From the NCBI GenBank assembly GCA_964458605.1, contig CAYWLS010000016.1:1-64000 (forward strand): DNA of 64,000 nucleotides, written 5' to 3'. Of this stretch, positions 1-6,844 are shown one piece after another. The stretch comes from JBBSNV01 sp964458605 (GTDB taxonomy: Bacteria > Pseudomonadota > Alphaproteobacteria > Reyranellales > JAQSWP01). Position 1 is the stretch's first letter, and every line of letters begins with the position of its first letter. The notes beneath the pieces were generated by a model. The model was not told the origin of the DNA and ran no database searches. It was given only the letters and a program-made list of their open reading frames with translations. The position numbers were made by a program, and so were the translations under genes.

Positions 1-1
1 C

Positions 2-64
2 GACAAGCCGCCCGTCACCAGACTTCCCCATACCAAGGACAACCTGTTGAGGCTCTACATTTAG
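2..64 (+). CDS. C-terminal end of an unidentified protein, cut by the window edge
   Basis: An open frame enters from the left edge and gives 20 codons ending in TAG at 62-64, with the peptide end TKDNLLRLYI. There is too little to assign a family. It points towards the minus-strand stump that ends at 130, so the two are convergent. The frame could be accidental, because it is very short. Confidence 0.3.
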   Translation, partial: DKPPVTRLPHTKDNLLRLYI

Positions 65-129
65 GCACGTCGCAAAAATCACCGCCGGACTCGCGCCCAG
101 CGGGGTCTCGTGTGCGATCACCGCGAGCG

Positions 130-222
130 CTACGGCGTCGGGTAGGGCGAGTCGTAGTTCTTCAGGCTGGGTTCGCCCAGCCAGTCGCTCTTGTGGAATT
201 TCATCCAGGGCAGTCGGGTCAT
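130..222 (-). pseudogene. N-terminal stump of a phage-type replication-like protein
   Basis: An ATG at 222 preceded by AGAGGA opens a 30-codon frame that stops at 130. The first 20 or so residues carry the pattern W-M-K-F-x-x-x-D-W-L-x-x-x-x-L. From memory, this is how a common group of alphaproteobacterial phage or replication-associated hypothetical proteins begins. Those proteins are far longer, so this copy appears cut off after the first strand-helix. It lies downstream of the DnaA domain IV gene on the same strand, which fits a decayed replication module. The family call is a resemblance only. Confidence 0.4.
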
Positions 223-274
223 GGTTCCTCTCGTGGTCGGGCGTAGGCTCGGGGGGCGACAGGCCGATCGCGGC

Positions 275-688
275 TCAGCGCCGGCCGGTCGGCAGCTGGG
301 TCAGCACCTGGGTGCGGGCGGCGTGGTAGCGGTTGCGCCACGGCTCGGAATGCCAGTCCGGCAGCAGCAGCTCGGCCGCGCGCTGGCGGGCATGGATGAT
401 GGTGGTGTGGTCGCGCCCGCCCATCGCCCGGCCGATCTGCGGCAGCGACAGTTCGGGGCACAGCTCCAGGATCAGCGCCACGGCGGCGAAGCGCGCCTGG
501 GCCAGCGCCCGGTCGCGGCGCTGGCTGCGCAGCAGCTCGGCCGAGGTGTCGAAGCAGGCGCCCACCGCCTCCAGGATGCGCTCCAGCCGCGCCGCCGCCG
601 CGACCTGCTGGCCCTGCGCCGCTTCCGGCTTGGGCTTGCGCACCAGCCACTCCGGCGCGGCGCTAGCGGGCGGAAGCGATCGGTCCAT
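275..688 (-). CDS. Stand-alone DnaA domain IV (DnaA-box binding) protein
   Basis: The 137-residue product carries, in its second half, the DnaA C-terminal signature: a helix starting LSLPQIGRAMGGRDHTTI, then a basic helix. This is the helix-turn-helix that contacts DnaA boxes in full-length initiators. No AAA+ ATPase domain is present, so it cannot load a helicase; it could bind or compete for DnaA boxes. The start at 688 follows GAAGGA at good spacing. It is divergent from the S24 repressor gene, with two operators between them. A hairpin with a U-tract on its own strand (855-888) lies in its leader. The context suggests phage origin. Confident on the domain; the function is inferred. Confidence 0.85.
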   Translation of the reverse strand: MDRSLPPASAAPEWLVRKPKPEAAQGQQVAAAARLERILEAVGACFDTSAELLRSQRRDRALAQARFAAVALILELCPELSLPQIGRAMGGRDHTTIIHARQRAAELLLPDWHSEPWRNRYHAARTQVLTQLPTGRR

Positions 689-854
689 GGGCGGTCCTTC
701 GCGGCGCAACGGAAAAGATCGCAACCCGGCCCGGACGCGCTCGCGTTGGCGGCGGCGCCGACCGGGCCGGGCCTGCCGCCACCGCACGCGGCGAGAGGAA
801 CCCGCGTGCGGCCGCTGGGCGCCCGGCGGGGTAACCGGGGGCGGCAGAACGGAG

Positions 855-888
855 AAAAAAGGCCCGGCGGGCCGAAGCGCGCCGGGCC
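855..888 (-). terminator. Rho-independent terminator in the leader of the DnaA-domain gene
   Basis: Read on the minus strand, GGCCCGGC (888-881) pairs perfectly with GCCGGGCC (868-861) around a 12-nt loop, and a run of six T follows at once (860-855). It lies between the AT-rich control region near 960-1026 and the start codon at 688. It would therefore stop most transcripts before the gene unless anti-terminated. There is no clear small open frame with a ribosome site ahead of it. Confidence 0.6.
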
Positions 889-961
889 AGTCGCATCGCC
901 CGATGGGGGAGGAGCGCCGCGGGAAGCGGCCAGGGCGACGGGGAACTCGACATATTCCCCT

Positions 962-978
962 TATAAGAATTGCTAATA
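962..978. promoter_or_regulatory. Operator 1 for the S24 repressor (predicted)
   Basis: A 17-bp imperfect palindrome, TATAAGAA-T-TGCTAATA, with half-site consensus TATAAGCA. It lies in the AT-rich divergent control region between the DnaA-domain gene and the repressor gene. It matches operator 2 at 1010 and operator 3 at 3077 in both spacing and half-site. Confidence 0.6.
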
Positions 979-1009
979 GACTCGCTCAAGCAAAAATTAA
1001 GCTTTACTT

Positions 1010-1026
1010 TATAAGCAATGCTTGCA
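1010..1026. promoter_or_regulatory. Operator 2 for the S24 repressor (predicted)
   Basis: A 17-bp palindrome, TATAAGCA-A-TGCTTGCA, ending where the ribosome-binding AGGA of the repressor gene begins (1026-1029), so occupancy would block the repressor's own expression. The inner 11 bp, AAGCA-A-TGCTT, are a perfect palindrome. Confidence 0.65.
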
Positions 1027-1036
1027 GGATGCCGTC

Positions 1037-1750
1037 ATGCGCACCTCCACCCCCGGCGGCATCGGCAAGCGGATCGGCCAGGCGATCGCCGCGCGCGGCG
1101 CCAGCCAGTCGGCCCTCGCCAAGCATCTCGGCATCACCCAGTCCGCGGTCAACCAGTGGATCGCGCGCGACAAGGCGCCCAAGCTCGACCGGCTGGAGGC
1201 GCTGGCGCAGTATCTGAGCATCAGCGCCGTGTGGCTGCTGACCGGGCGCGGCGCCATGGCCGACGACCTGCCCGGCGTCGCCGCCGCCGATGCGCCGCGG
1301 CCTGCCGAGGAGCGCCGCGCCGATATGGCGTTCGTCCCCTTGCCGCGCGGCGTGGGCCTGCGCGATCTGCCGGTCTACGGCGCCGCCGAGGGCGGCGACG
1401 GCGTGATGATCCTGGACAGCGACCCGATCGAGTACATGGAGCGACCGACCGAGCTGCGCGAGGTCAAGGGCGGCTATGCCGTCTATGTGGTCAACGATTC
1501 GATGTTTCCGGCCTACGAGCCGGGCGACAAGGTGCATGTCCATCCCGGCAAGCCGATCGCGCCAGGCAAGGACGTGCTGTTCGTGCGCGAGGAGAAGGAC
1601 GGCACGCGCCATGCGCTGATCAAGCGGCTGATGCGGGTTTCCGAGCGCAGCTGGAAGGTGCGCCAGTTCAACCCCGACCAGAGCTTCGAACTGCCGCGCC
1701 GCATCTGGCAGCGCGCCTATCGCATCGTCGGCAGCACCCGCGCCGACTAG
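1037..1750 (+). CDS. XRE-family repressor with S24 (LexA/CI-like) peptidase domain
   Basis: The 237-residue product has an N-terminal helix-turn-helix (about 10-60, with SQSALAKHLGITQSAVNQW) and a C-terminal S24 fold. The serine lies in VNDSMFP (S155) and the lysine in ALIKRL (K196), so the catalytic dyad is present. Family members repress phage lytic or SOS-linked genes and are inactivated by self-cleavage stimulated by RecA filaments. No classic Ala-Gly cleavage site is obvious; the linker has YGAAEGG. ATG 1037 is chosen over TTG 1022 because AGGA lies 7 bp ahead of it. Three copies of one palindrome (962, 1010, 3077) are its probable operators. Its TAG stop is also the first three bases of a dispersed repeat. 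Confidence 0.88.
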   Translation: MRTSTPGGIGKRIGQAIAARGASQSALAKHLGITQSAVNQWIARDKAPKLDRLEALAQYLSISAVWLLTGRGAMADDLPGVAAADAPRPAEERRADMAFVPLPRGVGLRDLPVYGAAEGGDGVMILDSDPIEYMERPTELREVKGGYAVYVVNDSMFPAYEPGDKVHVHPGKPIAPGKDVLFVREEKDGTRHALIKRLMRVSERSWKVRQFNPDQSFELPRRIWQRAYRIVGSTRAD

Positions 1751-1886
1751 AGCAAGTCACCTCTTGACGGAATCGTTCCGGATTCCGTCAACAGGCGTGA
1801 ATTTGCTCTACACTTTAGAGAGATAGAGCGGATTCACACGGTCGGAGGGAAGCGTTGCCGCGCTTCCGTCCGATCGTGCTCCGCTG
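1748..1886 (+). repeat. Dispersed palindromic repeat, copy A (full length)
   Basis: The element has two hairpin modules. The first begins TAGAGCAA (1748-1755), closes with TTGCTCTA (1803-1810) and contains a perfect 11-bp stem, TTGACGGAATC/GATTCCGTCAA (1764-1791). The second starts with GAGCGGATTCAC (1826) and has an 18-bp stem (1837-1854 with 1861-1878) carrying two mismatches. Copy B (45704-45839) matches both modules in the same order. TAG at 1748 is the stop codon of the repressor gene. It sits between convergent genes. Confidence 0.8.
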
Positions 1887-1993
1887 TGGGCGCCGACCGG
1901 ACCGGCATCCGATTTGCCGGCCGCGCGTGCCGTCGCCTCCGCAAGCGGCGCCCCCGCCCAGCTCCCTCCGCTCGGCCTCTCCGCTCAGCCCGG

Positions 1994-2887
1994 CTAGCCC
2001 ATCGACGCGGAATCGCCCAGGCGCACGGTGCCCGGCGTCATCATCACCGCATAAACGCCCGCGCAGGGAAAATGGCCGGCATCCGCGACCGGCAGCCGGT
2101 TGTGCAGGGTCAAGGCGCGAATCACTTCGGTATCCTTGGGCAGATCGTGCTGCGCCAGGGCGGTCATCACGCAGCGCGGATCGGGCAGGACGACGACCAG
2201 CCGGGCGCTGTCGCCGAACCGCAGCTGCGAGCCGACCCAATCGTTCTCGGCAAAACCCGCTGCTGCCGTTTCGACGATCACATTCATGCGGAAGCGCCGC
2301 GCGTCGAAGCGGCTTTGCGGCCGCAGCTCGGCCAGCCGCCGCAACGTCGAGCTGGTCATCACCGATAGGGGAAAGAGGTCCTTGAAGGAACCCTCGGCCA
2401 GCGGCGACTCCATGCCGGCCTGCCTGAAAAAGGCGGCGCCCAGCTTCTGCTCGACCACCGTATCGCGGTGGCCGCCGGGGTCCACCTCGGCCACGTCCGG
2501 GTGATACTGGTCGATCGTGAAATCCTCCGGCGCCGCGCGCGCCAGCCTCACCTCGCGCCCGAAATGGGCCGACAGCACGCGGTCCGCGTCAGGCGCGTCG
2601 CTCCTCACGATATGCCCGTCCGCCAGCGTGATGCGGACTGCCGGCATTTCGCGCCCCGCTTGCGGCGGCTCGACGAAGGCCGCCTGGCAGGACAGCAGGC
2701 CAGGAAACGATTTCGCGCTCTTGGCACTGACCACCTTGCCGCTGCGCGCGTCGATCAGCCCGTAGGCGCGATCGCCCAGCACGCCCTGCGCCGTCAACGA
2801 CGCTGCCTCGAGCCGTTCGCCCGCCATCGACTTGACCGGGAAGCGCCAGAGCTGGGAGACAACGCCAACAACCGCATCTTCGGCCAT
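1994..2887 (-). CDS. MOSC-domain molybdo-sulfurase-type protein
   Basis: The 297-residue product has an N-terminal MOSC beta-barrel domain (VSQLWRFPVKSMAGE near residue 10, then GVLGDRAYGLID) followed by the MOSC core. The LPDPRC segment near residue 245 supplies the conserved cysteine. MOSC proteins bind or transfer molybdenum cofactor and sulfur, as in YcbX-type N-hydroxylated base reductases. The start at 2887 is taken because homologous sequence begins there and GAGG lies upstream; an upstream extension of the frame has no such support. It is a single gene, convergent with the S24 repressor. Family certain; substrate unknown. Confidence 0.88.
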   Translation of the reverse strand: MAEDAVVGVVSQLWRFPVKSMAGERLEAASLTAQGVLGDRAYGLIDARSGKVVSAKSAKSFPGLLSCQAAFVEPPQAGREMPAVRITLADGHIVRSDAPDADRVLSAHFGREVRLARAAPEDFTIDQYHPDVAEVDPGGHRDTVVEQKLGAAFFRQAGMESPLAEGSFKDLFPLSVMTSSTLRRLAELRPQSRFDARRFRMNVIVETAAAGFAENDWVGSQLRFGDSARLVVVLPDPRCVMTALAQHDLPKDTEVIRALTLHNRLPVADAGHFPCAGVYAVMMTPGTVRLGDSASMG

Positions 2888-3076
2888 CACACCCTCGCTT
2901 GCCGTATCCTGGCGCCGCGCCCGAAGATCGGTCGCGGCAAAGCCCAATCCAGCATACCGGGCGGCAATGGCAGGATCGACGGCCCGGACGGGCGGCGGTC
3001 GCGCCGCCCGCGCCATCGGCGCCGGCGCGTCAGCGAAATGCCGGCAGCGGCCGGTCGCCGCAGACGATGACGGCTA

Positions 3077-3093
3077 CTTAAGTATTGCTTATA
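3077..3093. promoter_or_regulatory. Operator 3 for the S24 repressor (predicted)
   Basis: A 17-bp palindrome, CTTAAGTA-T-TGCTTATA. Its right half is the exact reverse complement of the left half of operator 2, and 11 bp (ATTGCTTATAA, 3084-3094) recur at 1009-1019 in inverse orientation. It lies 30 bp ahead of the start of the small gene at 3124, where a promoter is expected. Confidence 0.6.
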
Positions 3094-3123
3094 ATGCCGC
3101 CGCACCACCGCGGAGGTGTCCCC

Positions 3124-3408
3124 TTGTTCCTGCAGCTCCAGGCCTATTGGCGCCAGCCGGTCCCGTTCGCCCCGAGCAGCGTGATCGGCGGCGAGATCTT
3201 CACCTGCCACGACCTGGCCGACCTGGAAGCGGTGCGGCACGCGCTGGCCGGCAAGCAGGAGCCGCTGGTCTTCCGCATCGCGCGCGACGGGCCCGATATC
3301 AGCCGCAAGGCGGTCGATCTCGACGAGTTGATCGCCGAGATCGAGCACGAAGAGCGCGGCGATCGCCAGCGCTACCACCGCAGCCTGCTGCGGGCCGATA
3401 TGGCCTGA
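3124..3408 (+). CDS. Small uncharacterised protein, probable target of the S24 repressor
   Basis: A 94-residue soluble protein that I do not recognise. It has an aromatic N-terminus (LFLQLQAYWRQ), then alternating acidic and basic helices ending DELIAEIEHEERGDRQRYHRS. The TTG at 3124 is chosen because a strong GGAGGT (3112-3117) lies 6 bp ahead; an in-frame ATG at 3094 overlaps the operator and has no ribosome site. Operator 3 lies just upstream, so it may be de-repressed together with the DnaA-domain gene. It could be a phage-derived regulator or an SOS-type effector; the sequence itself gives no function. Confidence 0.65.
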   Translation: MFLQLQAYWRQPVPFAPSSVIGGEIFTCHDLADLEAVRHALAGKQEPLVFRIARDGPDISRKAVDLDELIAEIEHEERGDRQRYHRSLLRADMA

Positions 3409-3650
3409 CCCGCGCTGCCTGCGCGCCTGCCGTTCGGCGACAGCGCAAGGCGCGTAGCGGCATCCGTGCCTTCGATTTCGCCTTAACGTGAAAGTCCGCG
3501 GATGCTGCTTTGGCCGATCGACGACAGCCGGGCGGCCCCCCTCGGTCGAGGCATTCGGCTCGCGATCGCGGAAAGATCTGCGCATTGTCGCCTCTCCGGC
3601 CAGGCCGAACCGCGAACCATCGTCGGGCTATGCCGATCTCCATCCGGCAG

Positions 3651-4085
3651 CTAGTTGTTGATGCGAAACCTGGGCTCGATCTCGATCGGCTGCTCCGGCC
3701 GGTCGAGCAGCAGCACCAGCCACGGCGTCGTCAGCGCCTGGGTGACGATGCGATCGCCCGGCGTCGTTTCGTCGACCACGATCGCGAAGCGATCCTGCCG
3801 CACGCCCATCGAGACGACGGCGACGCCGTAGCCGCCGGTGTTGCGCTGGCCCAGGAAGATGGCGACCGCCGACTGGCGCGCCGGATCGAAATCGGTGTCG
3901 GGCTTCTGTCCCACCGTCTGCCAGATGCGCGCCCAGCCATCGGCGTCCGTGGCGACGATCGTCGCCGGCGACTGGGCGCCGCTATGGGCTCCCTGCCACC
4001 GCTTCAGCTCCCTGGCTTGGACGGCCATCGTCGTCAGCAGCAGCAAGCCGACGCAGGCAACCGCGGCAGCGATATGACGGAGCAT
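3651..4085 (-). CDS. Exported PrcB-family (protease complex) protein
   Basis: The 144-residue precursor starts with a Sec signal peptide (hydrophobic IAAAVACVGLLLLTTMAVQA, then RE). The mature part ends in a PrcB C-terminal-like region with GQRNTGGYGVAVVSM and a closing beta-strand set. In spirochaetes PrcB binds the PrcA-PrtP protease complex; in proteobacteria the domain is found in small periplasmic proteins of unknown partner. The start at 4085 has AAGGAG at ideal spacing. A single gene. Confidence 0.7.
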   Translation of the reverse strand: MLRHIAAAVACVGLLLLTTMAVQARELKRWQGAHSGAQSPATIVATDADGWARIWQTVGQKPDTDFDPARQSAVAIFLGQRNTGGYGVAVVSMGVRQDRFAIVVDETTPGDRIVTQALTTPWLVLLLDRPEQPIEIEPRFRINN

Positions 4086-4476
4086 GCCTGTCTCCTTCGC
4101 CCTGGCGCTACGCCAGCCGATCCATGATGGACCGGCCGGATCGATTTGTATCGTGCGGCGCGCGGGCCAGGTCCGCCTGACGCCAATATGCGCCAGGCGG
4201 CTGGCCGGCCCGACCGGTCGGCCCATCCCGTCCCTCGCGCGCGGACACCACAGCGGCGGTCTTCGACGCGAACCCGGCGGCGCCGTGCGGCGCCACCGGC
4301 ATGCCGCCCGCTCGCCGGCGGCGGCGGCGGCGATGTCCACCGCGCCCGTGCCATACGCCACAAGAATTTTCCGGCGCGCCTCGAATATAAATTTTTCACA
4401 TGGTCCTTTCTGTCAACATGGCCGATGCCGGCGCGCGCGTCCGGCACCGCGACTTCCGATCGCCTTGGGGGAAACC
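4086..4476. other. 391-bp intergenic region with an AT-rich patch
   Basis: No gene is seen. An AT-rich stretch at about 4365-4420 stands out in the GC-rich background and probably holds the promoter of the gene at 4477. No EcfG-type motif or palindrome was found here. Confidence 0.4.
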
Positions 4477-4941
4477 ATGCGCCAGTTTTGTCTCGCCGCA
4501 ATCCTCGGCATCGTCGGCATGATCCTGGCCGGCATCCTGGTGCGCGTCGTCGTCGCCGGCAGCGCATCGATCGGCGACAGCTGGCTGCTGGCGGGAGCGG
4601 TGCTGCCCGTATTCGGCGTGGTGGCCGGCGCCGTGCTCTCGCATCGCCTGTCGGCCGGCCGCGATCCGTGGCCGATCGCCGGCAGGCGCCGGCGCATCCC
4701 TTTCGCCTTGCTGGGCGGCATACTGGGCGCCGCCACCTGGTATCTCTGCTACGTGACCCTCGCCGCGCAGTGGAACGGCATGGAATTCTGGTCGCTGCTG
4801 CTCGACCCGGCCGCCGTTCCGGCGCTGTCGTCGCAGCGCAACGGCACGCAGGCCGACACATCGGTCTGGATGTATATGTGGATCGGGCTCGTGGCCGGCG
4901 CCTGGGTCACCGACTCGGCCACCAGGAAGAAGTGGCTCTAG
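4477..4941 (+). CDS. Uncharacterised inner-membrane protein
   Basis: A 154-residue protein with four predicted hydrophobic segments (about residues 5-27, 38-58, 77-97 and 133-150), a basic cytoplasmic loop RRRRIP, and a C-terminal TRKKWL. No family is recognised. The ATG at 4477 follows a purine-rich GGGGGAAA. It has no operon partner; the next gene is convergent. Moderately sure it is real, from codon use and the membrane topology. Confidence 0.65.
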   Translation: MRQFCLAAILGIVGMILAGILVRVVVAGSASIGDSWLLAGAVLPVFGVVAGAVLSHRLSAGRDPWPIAGRRRRIPFALLGGILGAATWYLCYVTLAAQWNGMEFWSLLLDPAAVPALSSQRNGTQADTSVWMYMWIGLVAGAWVTDSATRKKWL

Positions 4942-4979
4942 CCGCCCGCGCCGACCGCCACCCAATCGTCGACGCCGCT

Positions 4980-5177
4980 TCAATCCAGCCTCTCGCAGGC
5001 GAAGCGGTCGCGGATGGCGGCGTTGAAGAACGCGCCGCGCGAGGCGGCGGCGCGGAAATCGGCCGCCACCTGCGGCGGCACGCCGCGATAGCGATAGCGC
5101 CGGCCCGACACGAACACGATGTCGAGGTGGCGCGTCGTGGCGTCGTAGTCGAAGGCGCGGATCACGCTGGACGGCAT
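4980..5177 (-). CDS. KTSC-domain small protein
   Basis: The 65-residue product is one complete KTSC domain: it opens with VIRAFDYD, has a central hydrophobic strand ending SGRRYRYRGVP, and closes with ASRGAFFNAAIRDRF. The name-giving KTSC tail is absent or altered, as in many members. Function is unknown for the family; it is often found beside nucleases or small stress genes. The start at 5177 is the only sensible ATG. Confidence 0.8.
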   Translation of the reverse strand: MPSSVIRAFDYDATTRHLDIVFVSGRRYRYRGVPPQVAADFRAAASRGAFFNAAIRDRFACERLD

Positions 5178-5336
5178 GGCAGGCGCGCCTTGCGCCGCAC
5201 CGGCGGCAGCGCGGCCGCCGGCGACCGGAGATCCTCCGCGCCGGCGCCGCGGCTGCCGGACCGCATGATGCCGCTGGCCGCCATGATCCTTGGCAATGAC
5301 CCCGCCGCGCCCGGCGATCCCGCCGCCAATGCGAAG

Positions 5337-5573
5337 CTAACGCTTCTTCTTCGCCGCCTTCTTCTTGCTGCTCTTCTTCTTGCTGCTCTTCTTCTTGCTC
5401 GGCACCTTCTTGCCCTTGGCGCGCGCCTCGGACAGGCCGATGGCGATCGCCTGCTTGCGGCTCTTCACCGTGCCGCCCTTGCCGCCCGGGCCGCTCTTCA
5501 AGGTGCCCTTCTTCTCGCGACGCACGGCGCTCTCCACGTCCTTGCCCGCGCTCCTGGAATATTTTCGAGCCAT
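5337..5573 (-). CDS. DUF6496-like lysine-rich small protein
   Basis: A 78-residue basic protein. The first half, MARKYSRSAGKDVESAVRR and on through GKGGTVKSRKQAIAIGLSEAR, is the conserved part seen in alphaproteobacterial stress-type small proteins. The last 25 residues are a histone-H1-like tail of KKKSS repeats, encoded by a short tandem DNA repeat at about 5340-5405. A nucleic-acid-binding role is likely from charge alone. A GCAAC-N16-CGTT element on its strand (5636-5612) ends 38 bp upstream of the start, fitting EcfG control. Confidence 0.75.
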   Translation of the reverse strand: MARKYSRSAGKDVESAVRREKKGTLKSGPGGKGGTVKSRKQAIAIGLSEARAKGKKVPSKKKSSKKKSSKKKAAKKKR

Positions 5574-5611
5574 CGCTTCCTCCTGCTACGGCGTTGTCGC
5601 ACAAGGGCTTG

Positions 5612-5636
5612 AACGCGCCCTACCGCGAAAGGTTGC
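5612..5636 (-). promoter_or_regulatory. EcfG-type promoter (one mismatch)
   Basis: On the minus strand it reads GCAAC-N16-CGTT against the EcfG consensus GGAAC-N16/17-CGTT. It lies just upstream of the DUF6496-like gene. Confidence 0.4.
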
Positions 5637-5671
5637 AGGAGACCGCTTCGAATGTTGCGCGAGGATCCGCT

Positions 5672-6655
5672 TCAGGGCACCAGCACCGCCGCGCCGGTGA
5701 AGCGGCCGTGGCGCAGATCGTCGAGCGCGTCGTTGGCGCGCGCGAGCGAATAGGTCGTGGCGCCGATCCGCAGGTTCATCTTCGGCGCCAAGGAGAGGAA
5801 TTCGCGGCCGTCCTCGCGCGTGAGATTGGCCACCGACAGGATGTGACGCTCTTCCCACAGCAGGCGATAGGCAAAGGTCGGGATGTCGCTCATATGGATG
5901 CCGCCGCACACCACGCGGCCGCCCTTGCGCACCGCCTGCAGCGCCAGCGGCACCAGCCCGCCCACCGGCGCGAAGATGATGGCGGCGTCGAGCGGCTCGG
6001 GCGGCGGGCTTTGCGAGGAGCCGGCCCACGCCGCGCCCAGCGCGCGCGCATAATCCTGCGCCATGGCATCGCCGTCGCGGGTGAAAGCGTAGGTATCGCG
6101 GCCCTGGAAGCGCAGCACCTGGGCCAGGATGTGCGCCGCCGCGCCGAAACCGTACAGCCCGATGCGCCGGCCCGGCCCGGCGAGCTTGAGCGCGCGCCAG
6201 CCGATCAGCCCGGCGCAGACCAGCGGCGCGGTGGCGACCGGATCGGCCGCCGCATCGAGGGCGAAGACGAAGCGCGCATCGGCCAGCACGTGGCTGGCGA
6301 AGCCGCCGTCGCGGCTGTAGCCGGTGAAGCTGGGATGGTCGCACAGATTCTCGTGCCGCTCGGCGCAATAGGGACAATGGCCGCAGGCCGAACCCAGCCA
6401 CGCCACCGCCACGCGCTGGCCGATCGCCGGCTCGGTTACGCCCGGCCCCTGCGCCTCGACCATGCCGACCACCTCGTGGCCCGGCACGATGGGGTAGCGC
6501 ATCCCGGGCAGTTCGCCGTCCAGCACATGCAGATCGGTGCGGCACACGCCGCAGGCCTCGACCCGCACGCGGATCTCGCCCGGACCGGGAACCGGATCGG
6601 GACGCTGCTCCATCTGCAGCGGACCGCCGATGCCGTGCAGCACCATCGCTTTCAT
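5672..6655 (-). CDS. Zinc-dependent alcohol dehydrogenase
   Basis: The 327-residue medium-chain dehydrogenase has CGVCRTDLH and GHEVVG for the catalytic zinc, four cysteines of a structural zinc loop (CGHCPYCAERHENLC) and a Rossmann domain with LYGFGAAAH. It oxidises primary alcohols or reduces aldehydes with NAD(P). The start at 6655 follows GGAGG. It lies just beyond the FixK-like regulator gene on the same strand, with a 189-bp gap, so it may belong to the low-oxygen set; no FNR box was seen ahead of it. Confidence 0.9.
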   Translation of the reverse strand: MKAMVLHGIGGPLQMEQRPDPVPGPGEIRVRVEACGVCRTDLHVLDGELPGMRYPIVPGHEVVGMVEAQGPGVTEPAIGQRVAVAWLGSACGHCPYCAERHENLCDHPSFTGYSRDGGFASHVLADARFVFALDAAADPVATAPLVCAGLIGWRALKLAGPGRRIGLYGFGAAAHILAQVLRFQGRDTYAFTRDGDAMAQDYARALGAAWAGSSQSPPPEPLDAAIIFAPVGGLVPLALQAVRKGGRVVCGGIHMSDIPTFAYRLLWEERHILSVANLTREDGREFLSLAPKMNLRIGATTYSLARANDALDDLRHGRFTGAAVLVP

Positions 6656-6844
6656 GCCGGCCTCCGTCGTGCCGCGACGGGCGCGGCGCGCGGTGGAGAG
6701 TTCAAGCCGGATCCTGCCGATCGGCAAGAGGCGGCCCTTCGCGGGAGGACAGGGGCCGGATCTGTCCGATCGGCAAGGCTCGCCAGCGGTCCGCCGGCAG
6801 GGGAACCGGTGGGGACCGGCGGAAACCGGCGGGGGAAGCGCCGA

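Noticed and set aside
663..989. A 108-codon minus-strand frame through the leader of the DnaA-domain gene
   Set aside because: It starts with TTG without a ribosome site, runs through the terminator hairpin and has Ala/Arg/Pro-rich, motif-free sequence.
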